Shown piece after piece: positions 51,322 to 62,894 of a stretch of DNA of 64,000 nucleotides. Each line of letters opens with the position of its first letter. The stretch's first letter is position 1. The translations under genes and the position numbers were made by a program. This DNA is from an uncultured Pseudoteredinibacter sp. (GTDB taxonomy: Bacteria > Pseudomonadota > Gammaproteobacteria > Pseudomonadales > Cellvibrionaceae), in the NCBI RefSeq assembly GCF_947500695.1, contig NZ_CANMSS010000001.1:620001-684000 (forward strand), given 5' to 3'. Under the pieces are notes generated by a model. The model did no database searches. It was not told the DNA's origin and saw nothing but the letters and a program-made list of their open reading frames with translations.

Positions 51322-54177
51322 ATGAAGAACTGGACGACTCAAAAAAATAACATCCAAATCATTGTAGCAACGGCCTTTATACTCCTAATCGCTGGCGGTG
51401 TCTGGGGCATGATCGACCATCAGCAAGGCTTTATGCGCCAGCTAATACAAGATCGCCTACGTGACTACAATCTCGCCTTCTGGGAGTCTGTATCACAAGA
51501 TGCTGATAATTTGTTTCAGATCACCCAGGAACAAAAAGCTGACTTTATCAACAAAGATACGAAGCTAATCAGAAATCAGTTAGCCGAAACCTTTCCATTG
51601 CTCAACAGCACAAGAAAGGTCCACCACCTAGCCTTTTATGGTAAAGATACCAAGCTACGAGGCTTGCAAAACCAGCAGGGCTTACAGCTTGATCGCCACA
51701 GTTTACAACTATTAAACCTACCTGGAGCGCCTTCGCAATGGCATATAGAGCTTTCAACAAGAGGCGAAATGCTGCTGTGTGTATTGGATGAGGTAAAGGT
51801 TGATGGCACTGTACATGGCTACCTCGAAGTCGCCAAGCCTGCCTCCGAGAAGATGCTGGGCCTCGCCAAGCAGTACAATATATTTTCTTTAATTGCCGCT
51901 TCTAAAACCCGCCCTATCATTGGAGACACTGAGGCCAGTATTGATTTTAGCGATCTCAACAAGGGCGACTTTGCACTCATCCATAACGATTTTAAAGAGC
52001 TATCCCTGATTGAACTGCAAGAAGAGCAAGGGTGGCTAGAGAATATTAAACAGATCCGATTCCGCTACCAAGGCCGTGAATACCAAGGTAGTCTAAGAAA
52101 AGTTTTTGATAGCAAGCAACGATTGGCCATGATTCATATGGCGGCGATCGATATCACCGAAATGATGGCCGCCCATAAAAGAAAGCTGGCTATTTTTCTA
52201 GGGCTCGCGCTATTTTCCTTTACACTACTAAGTTATGTTGTTATTCGCTACCTACGCGCCGTAGAAAGGGATTTAAACTCGACTTACGCATCGTTAGCAA
52301 ACGAAGTGGAAGAGCATAAGAAAACCGAATCACAACTTATAGAAGCCAAACAAGGTTTGGAGCATCGCATTGCTGAACGAACCACAGAGTTAAGACGGCT
52401 AAATGAAAAGCTTCAAGATGACCTTAAAACACGGCATAGCATGCAACAAGCCTTGATGGTCAGCGAAAGGCAATATCGAACGCTCTTCGATCATTCTTCC
52501 GACGCCATGATTTTGCTCGAGGATGGAAACCCTAGCCTCTGCAATACCGCTGCCGTTGAACTCATAAAATTAGAAAGCCACAATCAAATCAAAGAAGTTG
52601 ATCTATATGATTTACTGGCTGAAGACACAGATAAAAACAATGGTTTTCGCAGCCAATTTATCCGAACCTTAGGCTCGAGCATCTATGGACAACCCTTAAA
52701 GCACGAGTGGCGCTGTAAAGATTTTGAAGGTCGCGAGTTCTTCGCCGATATCACGCTTAGTAAGATACCCTCGGAAGATCATCGCCGCCTAGCGCATTTA
52801 ACAATTCGAGATATTACTGAGAAAAAAGAAGCTGAACTAAAAATTTCAAGCCAAGCCTACTACGACTCCCTTACCAGTTTACCCAACCGTAATTTATTTA
52901 TGGACCGACTCCACCAAGCAGTGGCTTTTGCCGATCGCAATCAATGCTACGGTGCCGTTCTGTTTATGGATCTGGATAACTTTAAGTATATCAATGACTC
53001 GCTTGGCCACGCCGTAGGTGATGCCGTACTTATTGAGGTCGCCAAACGCTTAAATGCCAGCGCCCGCAGCCAAGACACGATTGCAAGATTTGGTGGCGAT
53101 GAATTTGTCATGTTGATTCCTGCCAATTTCGCCAATAAACGAATGGCAACTATCAACACCCAGAAGATTGCCGAAAAGATACGACGTACTTTTTCACCGC
53201 CAATTAACTATCAATCCCATGAGTTTCACCTCACTCCGAGCATAGGGGTAACGCTGTTTAATTCTAATGAGACCGCTGTAGCAGATATCTTGAAGCACGC
53301 CGATACGGCCATGTATCAAGCCAAGAGCTTGGGTAAAAACTCTATTTGCTTCTTTGAATTAGAAATGCAGCGCAGCATCGATCAACGATTGCACTTAGAA
53401 AGCAAAATGCGTGAAGCCATTAAGCGAAACGCCTTTGAATTGCGATTTCAACCTAAAATCGATCAACAAGGAAATATCATTGGCGCTGAATCTTTGTGCC
53501 GCTGGCAATTGCCAGAAGGTGACTGGGTCTCCCCCGCCGAATTTATTCCTATCGCTGAGGAAACCGGCTTAATCACCGAGCTTGGCAACTGGGTTTTCGA
53601 AATGGCCATTGCGACACTAGCTGAAATTCAACAACAGCACCTCAGTAACTTCACAATGTCTATCAATGTGAGTCCTTTGCAGATCAACCATAGCAATATT
53701 GTTCGGCAGCTCTTGCATACCTGCACACATCACCAGGTAAAACCCAGCGATGTCACCCTTGAAATAACCGAAAGTGTACTAATGCAAGATGCCAAATCGA
53801 CTGAAGAGAAATTGCGCCGCCTGAAATCGCACGGCTTTCAAATTTCTATCGATGATTTTGGCACAGGTTACTCTTCACTCGCCTACCTAAAGCATCTCAG
53901 TATTAATGAGCTAAAAATCGATCGTTCATTTGTTTCGGATATCGGCCAAGATCCCGATGACGACGCCATCGTAGAAACCATTCTTGCCATGTCTCGTCAT
54001 TTAAAACTCAGCGTTGTCGCCGAAGGTGTAGAAAGCCAGGAGCAACTTCAGTTTTTACAGCGCCATAGCTGCGAGCAATACCAAGGTTTTTACTTCAGTA
54101 AGCCTCTCAAAGAAAGTGAACTGATGGATTTTATTTGCAAGAAACAACAATCTTCAGTCAGCGAAATTAGCGTTTAG
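51322..54177 (+). CDS. Membrane sensor with PAS, GGDEF and EAL domains
   Basis: A 951-residue bifunctional cyclic-di-GMP protein. Two membrane helices (about residues 13-32 and 288-308) enclose a periplasmic sensor of about 250 residues; a coiled coil and PAS domain follow (about 385-505). The diguanylate cyclase domain has FGGDEF with an upstream inhibitory RxxD (RSQD) five residues before it. The phosphodiesterase domain has ESLCRW in place of EALxRW, but the catalytic Glu and Arg of ExLxR, as well as DDFGTGYSSL and EGVES, are intact. Both activities could therefore be functional. The periplasmic signal is unknown. Confidence 0.95.
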   Translation: MKNWTTQKNNIQIIVATAFILLIAGGVWGMIDHQQGFMRQLIQDRLRDYNLAFWESVSQDADNLFQITQEQKADFINKDTKLIRNQLAETFPLLNSTRKVHHLAFYGKDTKLRGLQNQQGLQLDRHSLQLLNLPGAPSQWHIELSTRGEMLLCVLDEVKVDGTVHGYLEVAKPASEKMLGLAKQYNIFSLIAASKTRPIIGDTEASIDFSDLNKGDFALIHNDFKELSLIELQEEQGWLENIKQIRFRYQGREYQGSLRKVFDSKQRLAMIHMAAIDITEMMAAHKRKLAIFLGLALFSFTLLSYVVIRYLRAVERDLNSTYASLANEVEEHKKTESQLIEAKQGLEHRIAERTTELRRLNEKLQDDLKTRHSMQQALMVSERQYRTLFDHSSDAMILLEDGNPSLCNTAAVELIKLESHNQIKEVDLYDLLAEDTDKNNGFRSQFIRTLGSSIYGQPLKHEWRCKDFEGREFFADITLSKIPSEDHRRLAHLTIRDITEKKEAELKISSQAYYDSLTSLPNRNLFMDRLHQAVAFADRNQCYGAVLFMDLDNFKYINDSLGHAVGDAVLIEVAKRLNASARSQDTIARFGGDEFVMLIPANFANKRMATINTQKIAEKIRRTFSPPINYQSHEFHLTPSIGVTLFNSNETAVADILKHADTAMYQAKSLGKNSICFFELEMQRSIDQRLHLESKMREAIKRNAFELRFQPKIDQQGNIIGAESLCRWQLPEGDWVSPAEFIPIAEETGLITELGNWVFEMAIATLAEIQQQHLSNFTMSINVSPLQINHSNIVRQLLHTCTHHQVKPSDVTLEITESVLMQDAKSTEEKLRRLKSHGFQISIDDFGTGYSSLAYLKHLSINELKIDRSFVSDIGQDPDDDAIVETILAMSRHLKLSVVAEGVESQEQLQFLQRHSCEQYQGFYFSKPLKESELMDFICKKQQSSVSEISV

Positions 54178-54254
54178 GGCTACGATTCGAATGCTTAGCT
54201 ATCGTATAGTCAGCATAAGAACAAATCTTCAACCTTAAAAACAGTAGAAAAGAA

Positions 54255-54290
54255 AAAAGGCGGTAAGCCAATTCAGCCATACCGCCTTTT
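54255..54290. terminator. Bidirectional terminator
   Basis: AAAAGGCGGTA (54255-54265) pairs perfectly with TACCGCCTTTT (54280-54290). The A-run before and T-run after the stem suit termination from both strands, between the convergent GGDEF/EAL and SPFH genes. Confidence 0.92.
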
Positions 54291-54321
54291 CTCAACGATC
54301 AAATATTATTAAGGTCTTAAT

Positions 54322-55671
54322 CTACTTCTTACTATCGACTTCACGCTGGTAGTTTAAACGCTTAGCGGCATCCAAAGTCAGCATCTGCATAAAGGCGCGA
54401 GTCTCAGAATCACTGCCTGTTGGTGCAGATCCAGATCCAGATCCAGATCCGAACACATTGGTAGGAACCTTACGGCGTGCAAAGGCATCCGCCCAAAGTT
54501 TCTGAATTTCTATTTCCGCTTGTAGTTTTTGCGCCAGAGCATTATCCGCCTGCAAAATCACCTTCTTTTGGTAAGCTTCTGCATCAGCCAAGGTTTTCTG
54601 AGTCTCAGCCTCTACTCGAGCCTTTTCCAAGTTAATTTTGGCAGTTTCTGCCGCAATGGTGGCTTCTTCTCTTAGTTTGGTGGCCTGGGTTATTGCCAAC
54701 TGCTTCTCGGTTTCAGCTTCAGTGGTTTTTTGAATCTGCTCCACCTTGGCACTGGCCTGACGCTCAGCAACTTCACGCTCACCTTTAGCAATCGCTAGTA
54801 ATCGCTGCTCTTCTTCCTGAATTCGTTGCTCGCGCGCAATAGCACGATCGGCAGAAGCCTTTTGCTTTAAGCGCATACGCTCAACAAACTTGTTGTTCGG
54901 CTTGATATCAGTCACTCGAGCATCAACGACAGAAATTCCAAACTCCGTAAAACGCTGTTTTTTACGGCGGGCTTGGCCATCTTCACCTAGCACTTTTTTC
55001 ACCACAAAAATCGTTTTGGATTCATCGCCATACTCTTGCTGCTGAGTGCCCAGCGCAGCATTGGCCGAGCCTGATACCTTACGCTGAGACTCAACCGCTA
55101 CTTCTTCCCTGCGCACCAAGTAAATACCTTGAGCCATTTGTTGCTCAAATTCAGAATTAAACTCAGTACGACCACCGGAGTAGTATTCTTCGGCACTCAT
55201 TAAAGAAGCATTGGCCTGCAAGGTTTCCTTAAAAGCCGGAATTAGGGCTGTGCGCAATAAGTTTTCTGGTGAACGGTACTCATGAGCCAGATTCAAAAAA
55301 GCCTCTTCATCTGAAGGGATGGAATATCGCACCGTAGCCTGCGCATGGGCGTCGACCTGATCTAAAAACATGATGCTTAGCGGCGGTAAGCTTGCACTGG
55401 TTTCGCTGCTTTCTCGCTCAGCGTTCACCTGATCACCCATGGTTGCGGCAGTCGCCTGCACTGTCATAGCACGCTTCCAGGCATTCCAACGCCCTAGGAT
55501 AAATAAGTGATAGCCCACATCAGTTACAACCTGCTCATCACCAGTTACCGTACGTACGTGGTAGATATAACCTGGTTCGGCATAAAAAACAGATTTTCGA
55601 AGCAATAACAGCAATGCCAGAACGACAATTGCGATAACAACATACTTTGGGGATAAGCGATCTTTGATCAT
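54322..55671 (-). CDS. SPFH/band-7 (flotillin-like) membrane protein
   Basis: A 449-residue protein with one N-terminal helix (about residues 10-26), a band-7 domain (YAEPGYIYHVRTVTG onward to about residue 270), a long Ala/Glu/Lys-rich coiled coil (280-400) and a Gly-Ser linker before a short helix. AAGGA precedes the start. It differs from the paraslipin at 28892: the SPFH domain is larger, with an insert around SESTSASLPP-type residues, and no nfeD gene is adjacent. The GSGSGSGS linker is encoded by a 6-bp tandem repeat. Confidence 0.88.
   Translation of the reverse strand: MIKDRLSPKYVVIAIVVLALLLLLRKSVFYAEPGYIYHVRTVTGDEQVVTDVGYHLFILGRWNAWKRAMTVQATAATMGDQVNAERESSETSASLPPLSIMFLDQVDAHAQATVRYSIPSDEEAFLNLAHEYRSPENLLRTALIPAFKETLQANASLMSAEEYYSGGRTEFNSEFEQQMAQGIYLVRREEVAVESQRKVSGSANAALGTQQQEYGDESKTIFVVKKVLGEDGQARRKKQRFTEFGISVVDARVTDIKPNNKFVERMRLKQKASADRAIAREQRIQEEEQRLLAIAKGEREVAERQASAKVEQIQKTTEAETEKQLAITQATKLREEATIAAETAKINLEKARVEAETQKTLADAEAYQKKVILQADNALAQKLQAEIEIQKLWADAFARRKVPTNVFGSGSGSGSAPTGSDSETRAFMQMLTLDAAKRLNYQREVDSKK
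54428..54451. repeat. Four tandem copies of a 6-bp unit within the SPFH gene
   Basis: AGATCC is repeated four times, encoding on the minus strand alternating Gly-Ser in the linker before the C-terminal helix. In-frame length change would alter linker length only. Confidence 0.9.
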
Positions 55672-55912
55672 CGGCTGTTCCTTTTATTCACCGAAATTAA
55701 ATGATGCAAAAAAGAAACGCTAAGTTACACGGTAAATCAAAGACTTACCAGCGTAGCAGATCACTATTTAAGGTCATTGAAAGAACAGCCAAAGGACGGC
55801 TAAAGAAATGGACAATTAAAACCATAGAGTGAACGGAATAAAGCCCACCGACTATACTACTCAGCCTAGCCGGTGGTATTGCCCGAAGGCAAACCTGTCA
55901 AATCAGAGCGAT

Positions 55913-56038
55913 TTACTTGCCGCTCTTCTTAATATCATCTTTTACGTGGTTGTACATAAAACGGCCTATGTACAAGGTGATTACAGTTGTAGCAACAACA
56001 ATAACAACTCCGGCAATTACAGCATCATCAAAATACAT
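55913..56038 (-). CDS. 41-residue single-pass membrane protein
   Basis: A small gene found by direct reading. The ATG at 56038 follows AGAGGA with 7 nt spacing, an excellent ribosome site. The product begins MYFDDAVIAGVVIVVATTV, forms one membrane helix (about residues 6-24), and ends with a basic tail (YNHVKDDIKKSGK). A possible promoter lies upstream: TTGTAT (minus strand, 56106-56111) and TATACA (56082-56087) spaced 18 nt. The + strand open frame across it (55829-56044) has no ribosome site and is probably a shadow. I do not know a family; a membrane-regulatory small protein is possible. Confidence 0.7.
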   Translation of the reverse strand: MYFDDAVIAGVVIVVATTVITLYIGRFMYNHVKDDIKKSGK

Positions 56039-56227
56039 GGCTAGTTCCTCTCACAGTTGATAGGTATTTCTGTTTTGATCTTGTATAAGCACATACTAAA
56101 ACAAGATACAAAGAGGATATTGACACGGATCAATTACGGCCTTTGCCGCATATGAGGACGAGCGTCAGCGTGAACTTTACTTGAGCTGGATCAATATATG
56201 ACCAGCAAGGCATGTCTAATCAGCCGT

Positions 56228-56827
56228 TTAAACCTTAAAGAAAATGGTGGCGGCCGCGCTACAAATAGCCTCTTGGGCCTTTTTATCGACATAAATACCA
56301 TCGATTAGCAGACGACTGATCCCGTGTAAGCTACTCCAACTGACCTGCGCAAACCTTAGCGCACTCAATTGCTGGCTAATATGGCCACTTTCCTGCCAGC
56401 GCTGAACTCTATCAACGTAGCGCCTGAAATAGCCCCTAGACTCCTGGGCAAATTGCTCTGGTGGGGTGCTGCCCTGCCACACCTCACTGCCAAACATTAA
56501 GTCATAATATTCCGAGTGCTCGACCGCCCAATTGACGTAGGCATGAACAAATTGCATAACCTGGGCTTCAAAGGCTGGTTCACCTTGCGCTTCAGCAGAA
56601 TCGATCGCCTCGGCCTGTAACACAAAACCCTTATGGGCAATGGCACTTAGCAAAGCCTGCTTGTCTTCAAAGTGATGATAAGGTGCGCTACGTGAGACTC
56701 CGACCTTATCAGCCAGCTTGCGCATCGAAAGTCCATTAACCCCTTCCACACGTATTATTTCAACAGCAGCATCTTCTAGAGTGCCTTTGAGGTCACCATG
56801 ATGGTAGCTTTTCTTCGCGGTCGTCAT
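56228..56827 (-). CDS. TetR/AcrR-family repressor
   Basis: A 199-residue regulator. The N-terminal HTH (MSMRKLADKVGVSRSAPYHHFEDKQALLSAI) is typical, with the YHHF helix 3-4 turn. The C-terminal ligand domain includes FGSEVWQGSTPPEQF and a WSSLHGISRLLIDG stretch of the TetR WHG-type subgroup. It is divergent from the dienoyl-CoA isomerase/FadH operon, with TTGACA-containing palindromes between, so acyl-CoA-responsive repression of that operon is likely. Confidence 0.93.
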   Translation of the reverse strand: MTTAKKSYHHGDLKGTLEDAAVEIIRVEGVNGLSMRKLADKVGVSRSAPYHHFEDKQALLSAIAHKGFVLQAEAIDSAEAQGEPAFEAQVMQFVHAYVNWAVEHSEYYDLMFGSEVWQGSTPPEQFAQESRGYFRRYVDRVQRWQESGHISQQLSALRFAQVSWSSLHGISRLLIDGIYVDKKAQEAICSAAATIFFKV

Positions 56828-56897
56828 CTCTGCCCTGTTTAACGTCTATACAAACCAATAACTGCCTTTACGAGCTGAGACAATGTATCAGCACATC

Positions 56898-56954
56898 TTG
56901 ACACTGTCAAAATTGCACCGTAACCTGAGCACATCCATCTTGACAGTGCTCAGT
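56898..56954. promoter_or_regulatory. Candidate TetR operators
   Basis: TTGACACTGTCAA (56898-56910) is a perfect inverted repeat around a central C. A second TTGACAGTG-type site starts at 56940, both preceded by CATC. They lie between the divergent TetR and isomerase genes, the second about 30 nt before the isomerase ATG, where binding would block transcription. Confidence 0.65.
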
Positions 56955-56971
56955 TAACCGGAGTCAGAATA

Positions 56972-57814
56972 ATGAATTACAGCACTTTTAGCGTCACCAT
57001 CAATGAACATATTGCTCATATCGAATTAAACCGCCCAGATGAACTGAATACCATGGTTCCGGCATTTTGGCGCGAGCTACCTGAAGCGGTCAGAAAAATC
57101 GACCGAGAAGCCGCCGCCCGAGTGATTGTAATCTCTTCAACCGGCAAGCACTTCAGCGCAGGTATGGATCTAGCCGTCTTTACTAGCGGCGGATTAGAGG
57201 AAGAAGCTGAACTTGGCCGCAAGCATGAACGTCTTCGCCATATGGTGCTGGAGCTGCAGGATAGCTTTAGTGCCCTTGAAAACTGCCGAATCCCTGTTCT
57301 TGCCGCGATTCAAGGTGGCTGTATAGGTGGTGCTGTCGACATGACCACCGCATGCGATTGCCGTTACATCACTGAAGAAGGTTTCTTCACTGTTTATGAG
57401 ACCAAGATTGGCATGACTGCCGACGTAGGAACCCTTCAGCGCCTACCAAAGTTGATTCCTGAAGGCTTAGCCCGCGAACTGGCCTACACTGGACGTCGCA
57501 TGTATGCCGATGAAGCAAAGGCATGCGGTCTAGTTAACCAAGTATTTACTGATCAGCAAACCATGCTCGCTGAAGTAATGAAAATCGCCAAAGAGATGGC
57601 GGCCAACTCTCCACTGGCGGTTAGTGGTTGCAAAGAGATGATTAACTACACCCGAGATCACAGCACTGCCGATAGCCTGCGCTATATGAGTATTTGGCAA
57701 ACCGGTATGTTCCAACCACAAACCGATATGATGGAATGCTTCACCGCCAAAATGGAAAAACGTGAACCCGTGTTCGCCGAACTTTGCAAAATCGGCCCAG
57801 CCATCAAAGAATAA
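56972..57814 (+). CDS. Delta(3,5)-delta(2,4)-dienoyl-CoA isomerase-like crotonase
   Basis: A 280-residue crotonase. GGAG precedes the start. It aligns well with mammalian ECH1: GKHFSAGMDLAVF, GGCIGGAVDMTTACD, FFTVYETKIGMTADVGTLQRLPKLI and GCKEMINYTRDHSTADSLRYM. The three acidic residues used by ECH1 are kept: Asp123, Glu143 and Asp151. The expected reaction converts 3,5-dienoyl-CoA to 2,4-dienoyl-CoA, which FadH then reduces; fadH is two genes downstream. No peroxisomal-type targeting matters here; the enzyme should be cytoplasmic. Confidence 0.92.
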   Translation: MNYSTFSVTINEHIAHIELNRPDELNTMVPAFWRELPEAVRKIDREAAARVIVISSTGKHFSAGMDLAVFTSGGLEEEAELGRKHERLRHMVLELQDSFSALENCRIPVLAAIQGGCIGGAVDMTTACDCRYITEEGFFTVYETKIGMTADVGTLQRLPKLIPEGLARELAYTGRRMYADEAKACGLVNQVFTDQQTMLAEVMKIAKEMAANSPLAVSGCKEMINYTRDHSTADSLRYMSIWQTGMFQPQTDMMECFTAKMEKREPVFAELCKIGPAIKE

Positions 57815-57824
57815 GGAGATTACC

Positions 57825-58226
57825 ATGAGCGATCAAAGACTGGCAAAGTGGCACGAGGTTGTCGCCCAAGGCAATACCGAATTATTGACTGAACTACTGC
57901 ATCCTGAAATGGAATTTCACTCACCTACTTTTTGGGGCGCAAAAGAAGGCGGCCATGTTGCGCACTTTATTCTTTGCCAAGTACTGGATATTTTCGAAGA
58001 TTTTGAATACCACCGCGAATGGATAGATGGTAATAACTTTGCACTGGAGTTTAGCTGCAAAGTCGAGGACAAAAACATCAAAGGCATCGATTTGATCCGC
58101 TGGAACGACGAAGGCCAAATTATTCACTTTGAGGTTATGGTAAGGCCATTAAATGGTTTAGCCCGCCTCGCCGATTTAATGACTCAACGTTTTGTTGAAG
58201 CTGGTTTTATTAAAAGTTACACCTAA
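57825..58226 (+). CDS. NTF2/SnoaL-like protein
   Basis: A 133-residue cone-fold protein starting MSDQRLAKWHEVV; AAGGAG precedes the ATG at 57825. The pattern GNTELLTELLHPEMEFHSPTFWG, followed by LVLDIFEDFEYHREW-type and FEVMVRPLNGLARL segments, is that of SnoaL-like proteins of the NTF2 superfamily. It lies 10 nt after the isomerase gene, in the same operon. It might bind an acyl-CoA intermediate or act as a hydratase/isomerase accessory; this is inference. Confidence 0.85.
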   Translation: MSDQRLAKWHEVVAQGNTELLTELLHPEMEFHSPTFWGAKEGGHVAHFILCQVLDIFEDFEYHREWIDGNNFALEFSCKVEDKNIKGIDLIRWNDEGQIIHFEVMVRPLNGLARLADLMTQRFVEAGFIKSYT

Positions 58227-58269
58227 AAACGATTATTTATAAGCTGCGATAGACAGCAAAAAAGATTAG

Positions 58270-60306
<2,037 letters not shown>

Positions 60307-60324
60307 GCAAATTGATTGCTACTA

Positions 60325-60355
60325 TTGGGCTTAGCGCGTTCTGCGCTAAGCCCAA
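60325..60355. terminator. Hairpin between convergent fadH and tdk
   Basis: TTGGGCTTAGCGC (60325-60337) and GCGCTAAGCCCAA (60343-60355) are perfect 13-bp arms with a 5-nt loop. It lies 18 nt past fadH and 23 nt past tdk. No T-run follows, but stem strength and position suggest a shared terminator. Confidence 0.7.
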
Positions 60356-60378
60356 ACTATCACACTAGCCTTGCCACA

Positions 60379-60960
60379 TTAGCCTTCCCAAACAAGCTCA
60401 GCAAAGTGCTTACGACACATAGATTCGTAGCTATCGTTGCCACCCACTTGAACTTGCTCACCTTCCCTAACAACACGACCGCTCTCGTCTCTACGAACCA
60501 CAAAATTCGCCTTTCGGCCGCAATGGCAAATCGTCTTTAACTCGACCAGTTTATCGGCCCAGGCTAGAAGGTAATGACTTCCTGCAAAGGTCTCGGCTAA
60601 AAAATCCGTACGTAAGCCATAGGCTAGTACCGGAATATTTAACTCATCAACAACTTTGCACAATTGCTTAACTTGCGATTTCGACAAAAACTGCGCCTCA
60701 TCGATAAAAACGCAATTCATTGCATTGGCGGTATGCAAGGCGCTGATGGCAGAAAACAAATCGGTTTCATTTTGAAACAGATGCGCATCAGCGTGCAAAC
60801 CAATTCTCGAACTGACCTTACCGCGACCATAGCGATCATCTAAAGCCGCCGTAAAGATTTCCACATTCATGCCGCGTTCTTTATAGTTATATGCAGATTG
60901 CAGCAAAGCTGTAGATTTACCCGCATTCATTGCCGAGTAATAAAAATAAAGTTGAGCCAT
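60379..60960 (-). CDS. tdk: Thymidine kinase
   Basis: A 193-residue type II thymidine kinase of the pyrimidine salvage route. Walker A is in [15 protein letters not shown] at residues 7-21; FIDEAQFL is the DExx motif; the zinc-binding lasso has CHCGRKA and a later Cys near CRKHF. The AGKST P-loop and YESMCRKH C-terminus are typical. It lies 7 nt after the S9 peptidase gene on the same strand. Confidence 0.96.
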   Translation of the reverse strand: MAQLYFYYSAMNAGKSTALLQSAYNYKERGMNVEIFTAALDDRYGRGKVSSRIGLHADAHLFQNETDLFSAISALHTANAMNCVFIDEAQFLSKSQVKQLCKVVDELNIPVLAYGLRTDFLAETFAGSHYLLAWADKLVELKTICHCGRKANFVVRRDESGRVVREGEQVQVGGNDSYESMCRKHFAELVWEG

Positions 60961-60967
60961 ACTTCTA

Positions 60968-62806
60968 TCAGTTAATTAAATGTTCACCCAAAAACTTATC
61001 GATCTCTGTAAACGTCGCCAACTCTTGGGCATTGCTTGAACGCCAATGTTCGCCGCCTTTTAACTCGATAAACTTCACCACGCCTCCATTCTTTTTCACC
61101 GCCTTTTCCATCCGGCGGCTGTGTTCAGCATCGGCTACTGCATCAGTTTCAGCATGAACCAAGAGCAGCGGCGCCTTAATATTTTCAGCTAGATGCACCG
61201 GAGATACCTGCTCAGCTTCATCTCTATCATTTAGAGTTTCACGCTGCAAACCTTTAAATAAGGCAGTATCTCGAATATCTCTCCTTAACAAGGGGAAATC
61301 CAAGACTCCATTGATACTGATACCGCACTTAAACAGTTCGCTATCTCTCGCCAAGCCCATCGCGGCGGCATAACCACCATAGGAATAGCCCATAATACAA
61401 ATACTACCTTTTTCAGCTACACCCTTTTCTAGCAGCCAAGACACGCCATCTGCAACATCATCTTGCATGAGCTTGCCCCACTGTTTCATGCCAGCCTCAC
61501 GGTGCTTACTACCAAAACCTGTAGAGCCCCTAAACTGCGGCTGAAAAACGGCGATACCGCGAGAAGTTAGCATCTGAACCAGAGTTTGATAACCAGAAAA
61601 ATCTCGCGCATGTGGCCCACCATGAACCAGCACAACCGTTGGCGCCGCTTCATTGGTACTTTGCGGCACACTTAAATAGGCCGGCACCTTGTAGCCATCG
61701 CGAGCCGCATAAACGACTTTCTGTTTTTTGCTGCCATTGAGCATATCAAGCTCTGGGTATTGTGAAGCTAAATATTGTAACTGTCCCGTCTTTGGGTAAT
61801 ACAAGTGGTATTTCATGGGCTTATTACCACGCTCAGACTTCAATACCAACACGCCTTTATCCCGACTACGGCTGACGACCTGAAAATTCTCACCATCTAA
61901 AAGAAAGGCTACATCCTCTTTAATTCTCTGCAAGTCTGGATCTACATATTCAGGGCCGTATTCGCGAGTTATAAGATTAAACTCTCTCAATACAGGCGTA
62001 CTGTCGATTTTATCAAGTCCGGATGATTTCTCACTCGCCACGAGTAAAGTATCTTTACTATCTGGCTTCATGCTGACAGGAGTCATTCGATCGGTATCAA
62101 AAAAATTCTTCTTTTCAAACACATCCCAAGCCGAGCCCGCTTCATTTCGAAATAGCACCTCGGCATGCTTACCATCTTTCCCCTTTTCTAAACGCCCACC
62201 AACACGAAGCTCTCCCCAATCATCGGCAAGCCAATAAGAAACCTGATTCGGGTTATCTTGCACTCGAGTTCGAACGCCCGTTTCCAGATTAACCTTGTGA
62301 ACTATGGGAGATGCCCAATTGTTTGGAGAATCATCTAAGCTAAGCAAAACATGATCGGGGTCGTCCTTCATTAAGCTAATCAGGCTTGGGTTACGCTTAT
62401 AAAAGCCTCTACGATTAGGCTTCGCCTTATAGAATATAGGGCCTGTTCCGTCACGCTTAACACTGCCTATTGTTGAAAGAATGACGACATAATCACGTAT
62501 TTCGCGGGTTTTTCGAACGCTCAATAACAATCGCTCATCATTAGCCCACTTAAACCAGTTAATATAGTATTCACCGTCCGACAAACGCGTCAGCTTGGCC
62601 TCAGGATCTGCGAGATCCCGCATTACGATAAAGCTATTTGTTCCATCGGACATTTTGGCCGCCAAGTATCGACCATTGGGTGAGATCTCGGGATTGGAAA
62701 ATCTAGGCAGCTTCGCAAACTCAGACACATCAACAACAGCGCCCATTGATGTAGCGCTATTTAATAAAACGATCAGTAACAACGATATCCAGATAGTGTA
62801 TTTCAT
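60968..62806 (-). CDS. Prolyl oligopeptidase-family (S9) peptidase
   Basis: A 612-residue exported peptidase. The start at 62806 has AAGGG 6 nt upstream. A signal peptide ([20 protein letters not shown]) leads into a WD/propeller domain (about residues 30-370) and a C-terminal alpha/beta-hydrolase domain. The Ser is in [11 protein letters not shown], Asp in [14 protein letters not shown] and His in KGGEHW. S9C-type members release dipeptides or acyl-amino acids in the periplasm. The propeller is more divergent than the hydrolase part. Confidence 0.92.
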   Translation of the reverse strand: MKYTIWISLLLIVLLNSATSMGAVVDVSEFAKLPRFSNPEISPNGRYLAAKMSDGTNSFIVMRDLADPEAKLTRLSDGEYYINWFKWANDERLLLSVRKTREIRDYVVILSTIGSVKRDGTGPIFYKAKPNRRGFYKRNPSLISLMKDDPDHVLLSLDDSPNNWASPIVHKVNLETGVRTRVQDNPNQVSYWLADDWGELRVGGRLEKGKDGKHAEVLFRNEAGSAWDVFEKKNFFDTDRMTPVSMKPDSKDTLLVASEKSSGLDKIDSTPVLREFNLITREYGPEYVDPDLQRIKEDVAFLLDGENFQVVSRSRDKGVLVLKSERGNKPMKYHLYYPKTGQLQYLASQYPELDMLNGSKKQKVVYAARDGYKVPAYLSVPQSTNEAAPTVVLVHGGPHARDFSGYQTLVQMLTSRGIAVFQPQFRGSTGFGSKHREAGMKQWGKLMQDDVADGVSWLLEKGVAEKGSICIMGYSYGGYAAAMGLARDSELFKCGISINGVLDFPLLRRDIRDTALFKGLQRETLNDRDEAEQVSPVHLAENIKAPLLLVHAETDAVADAEHSRRMEKAVKKNGGVVKFIELKGGEHWRSSNAQELATFTEIDKFLGEHLIN

Positions 62807-62846
62807 AAGCATCCCTTCATATTAAACTTCACACATCAGATCAAAG

Positions 62847-62874
62847 AAAAAAGGGAGCGACCAGCGCTCCCTTT
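62847..62874 (-). terminator. Terminator downstream of guaA
   Basis: AAAGGGAGCG (62850-62859) pairs perfectly with CGCTCCCTTT (62865-62874). On the minus strand the stem is followed by TTTTTTC, a strong rho-independent terminator 21 nt after the guaA stop. Confidence 0.93.
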
Positions 62875-62894
62875 GAAACTGGCTTACAATCCAG

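Noticed and set aside
53480-53510. Inactive EAL domain because the motif reads ESL
   Set aside because: The catalytic Glu and Arg of ExLxR and the DDFGTG and EGVE motifs are intact, so activity is likely retained.
55829-56044. 71-codon + strand open frame opposite the small membrane protein
   Set aside because: No ribosome site, low-complexity Asn run and poor protein character; the minus strand frame has a strong Shine-Dalgarno and a membrane helix.
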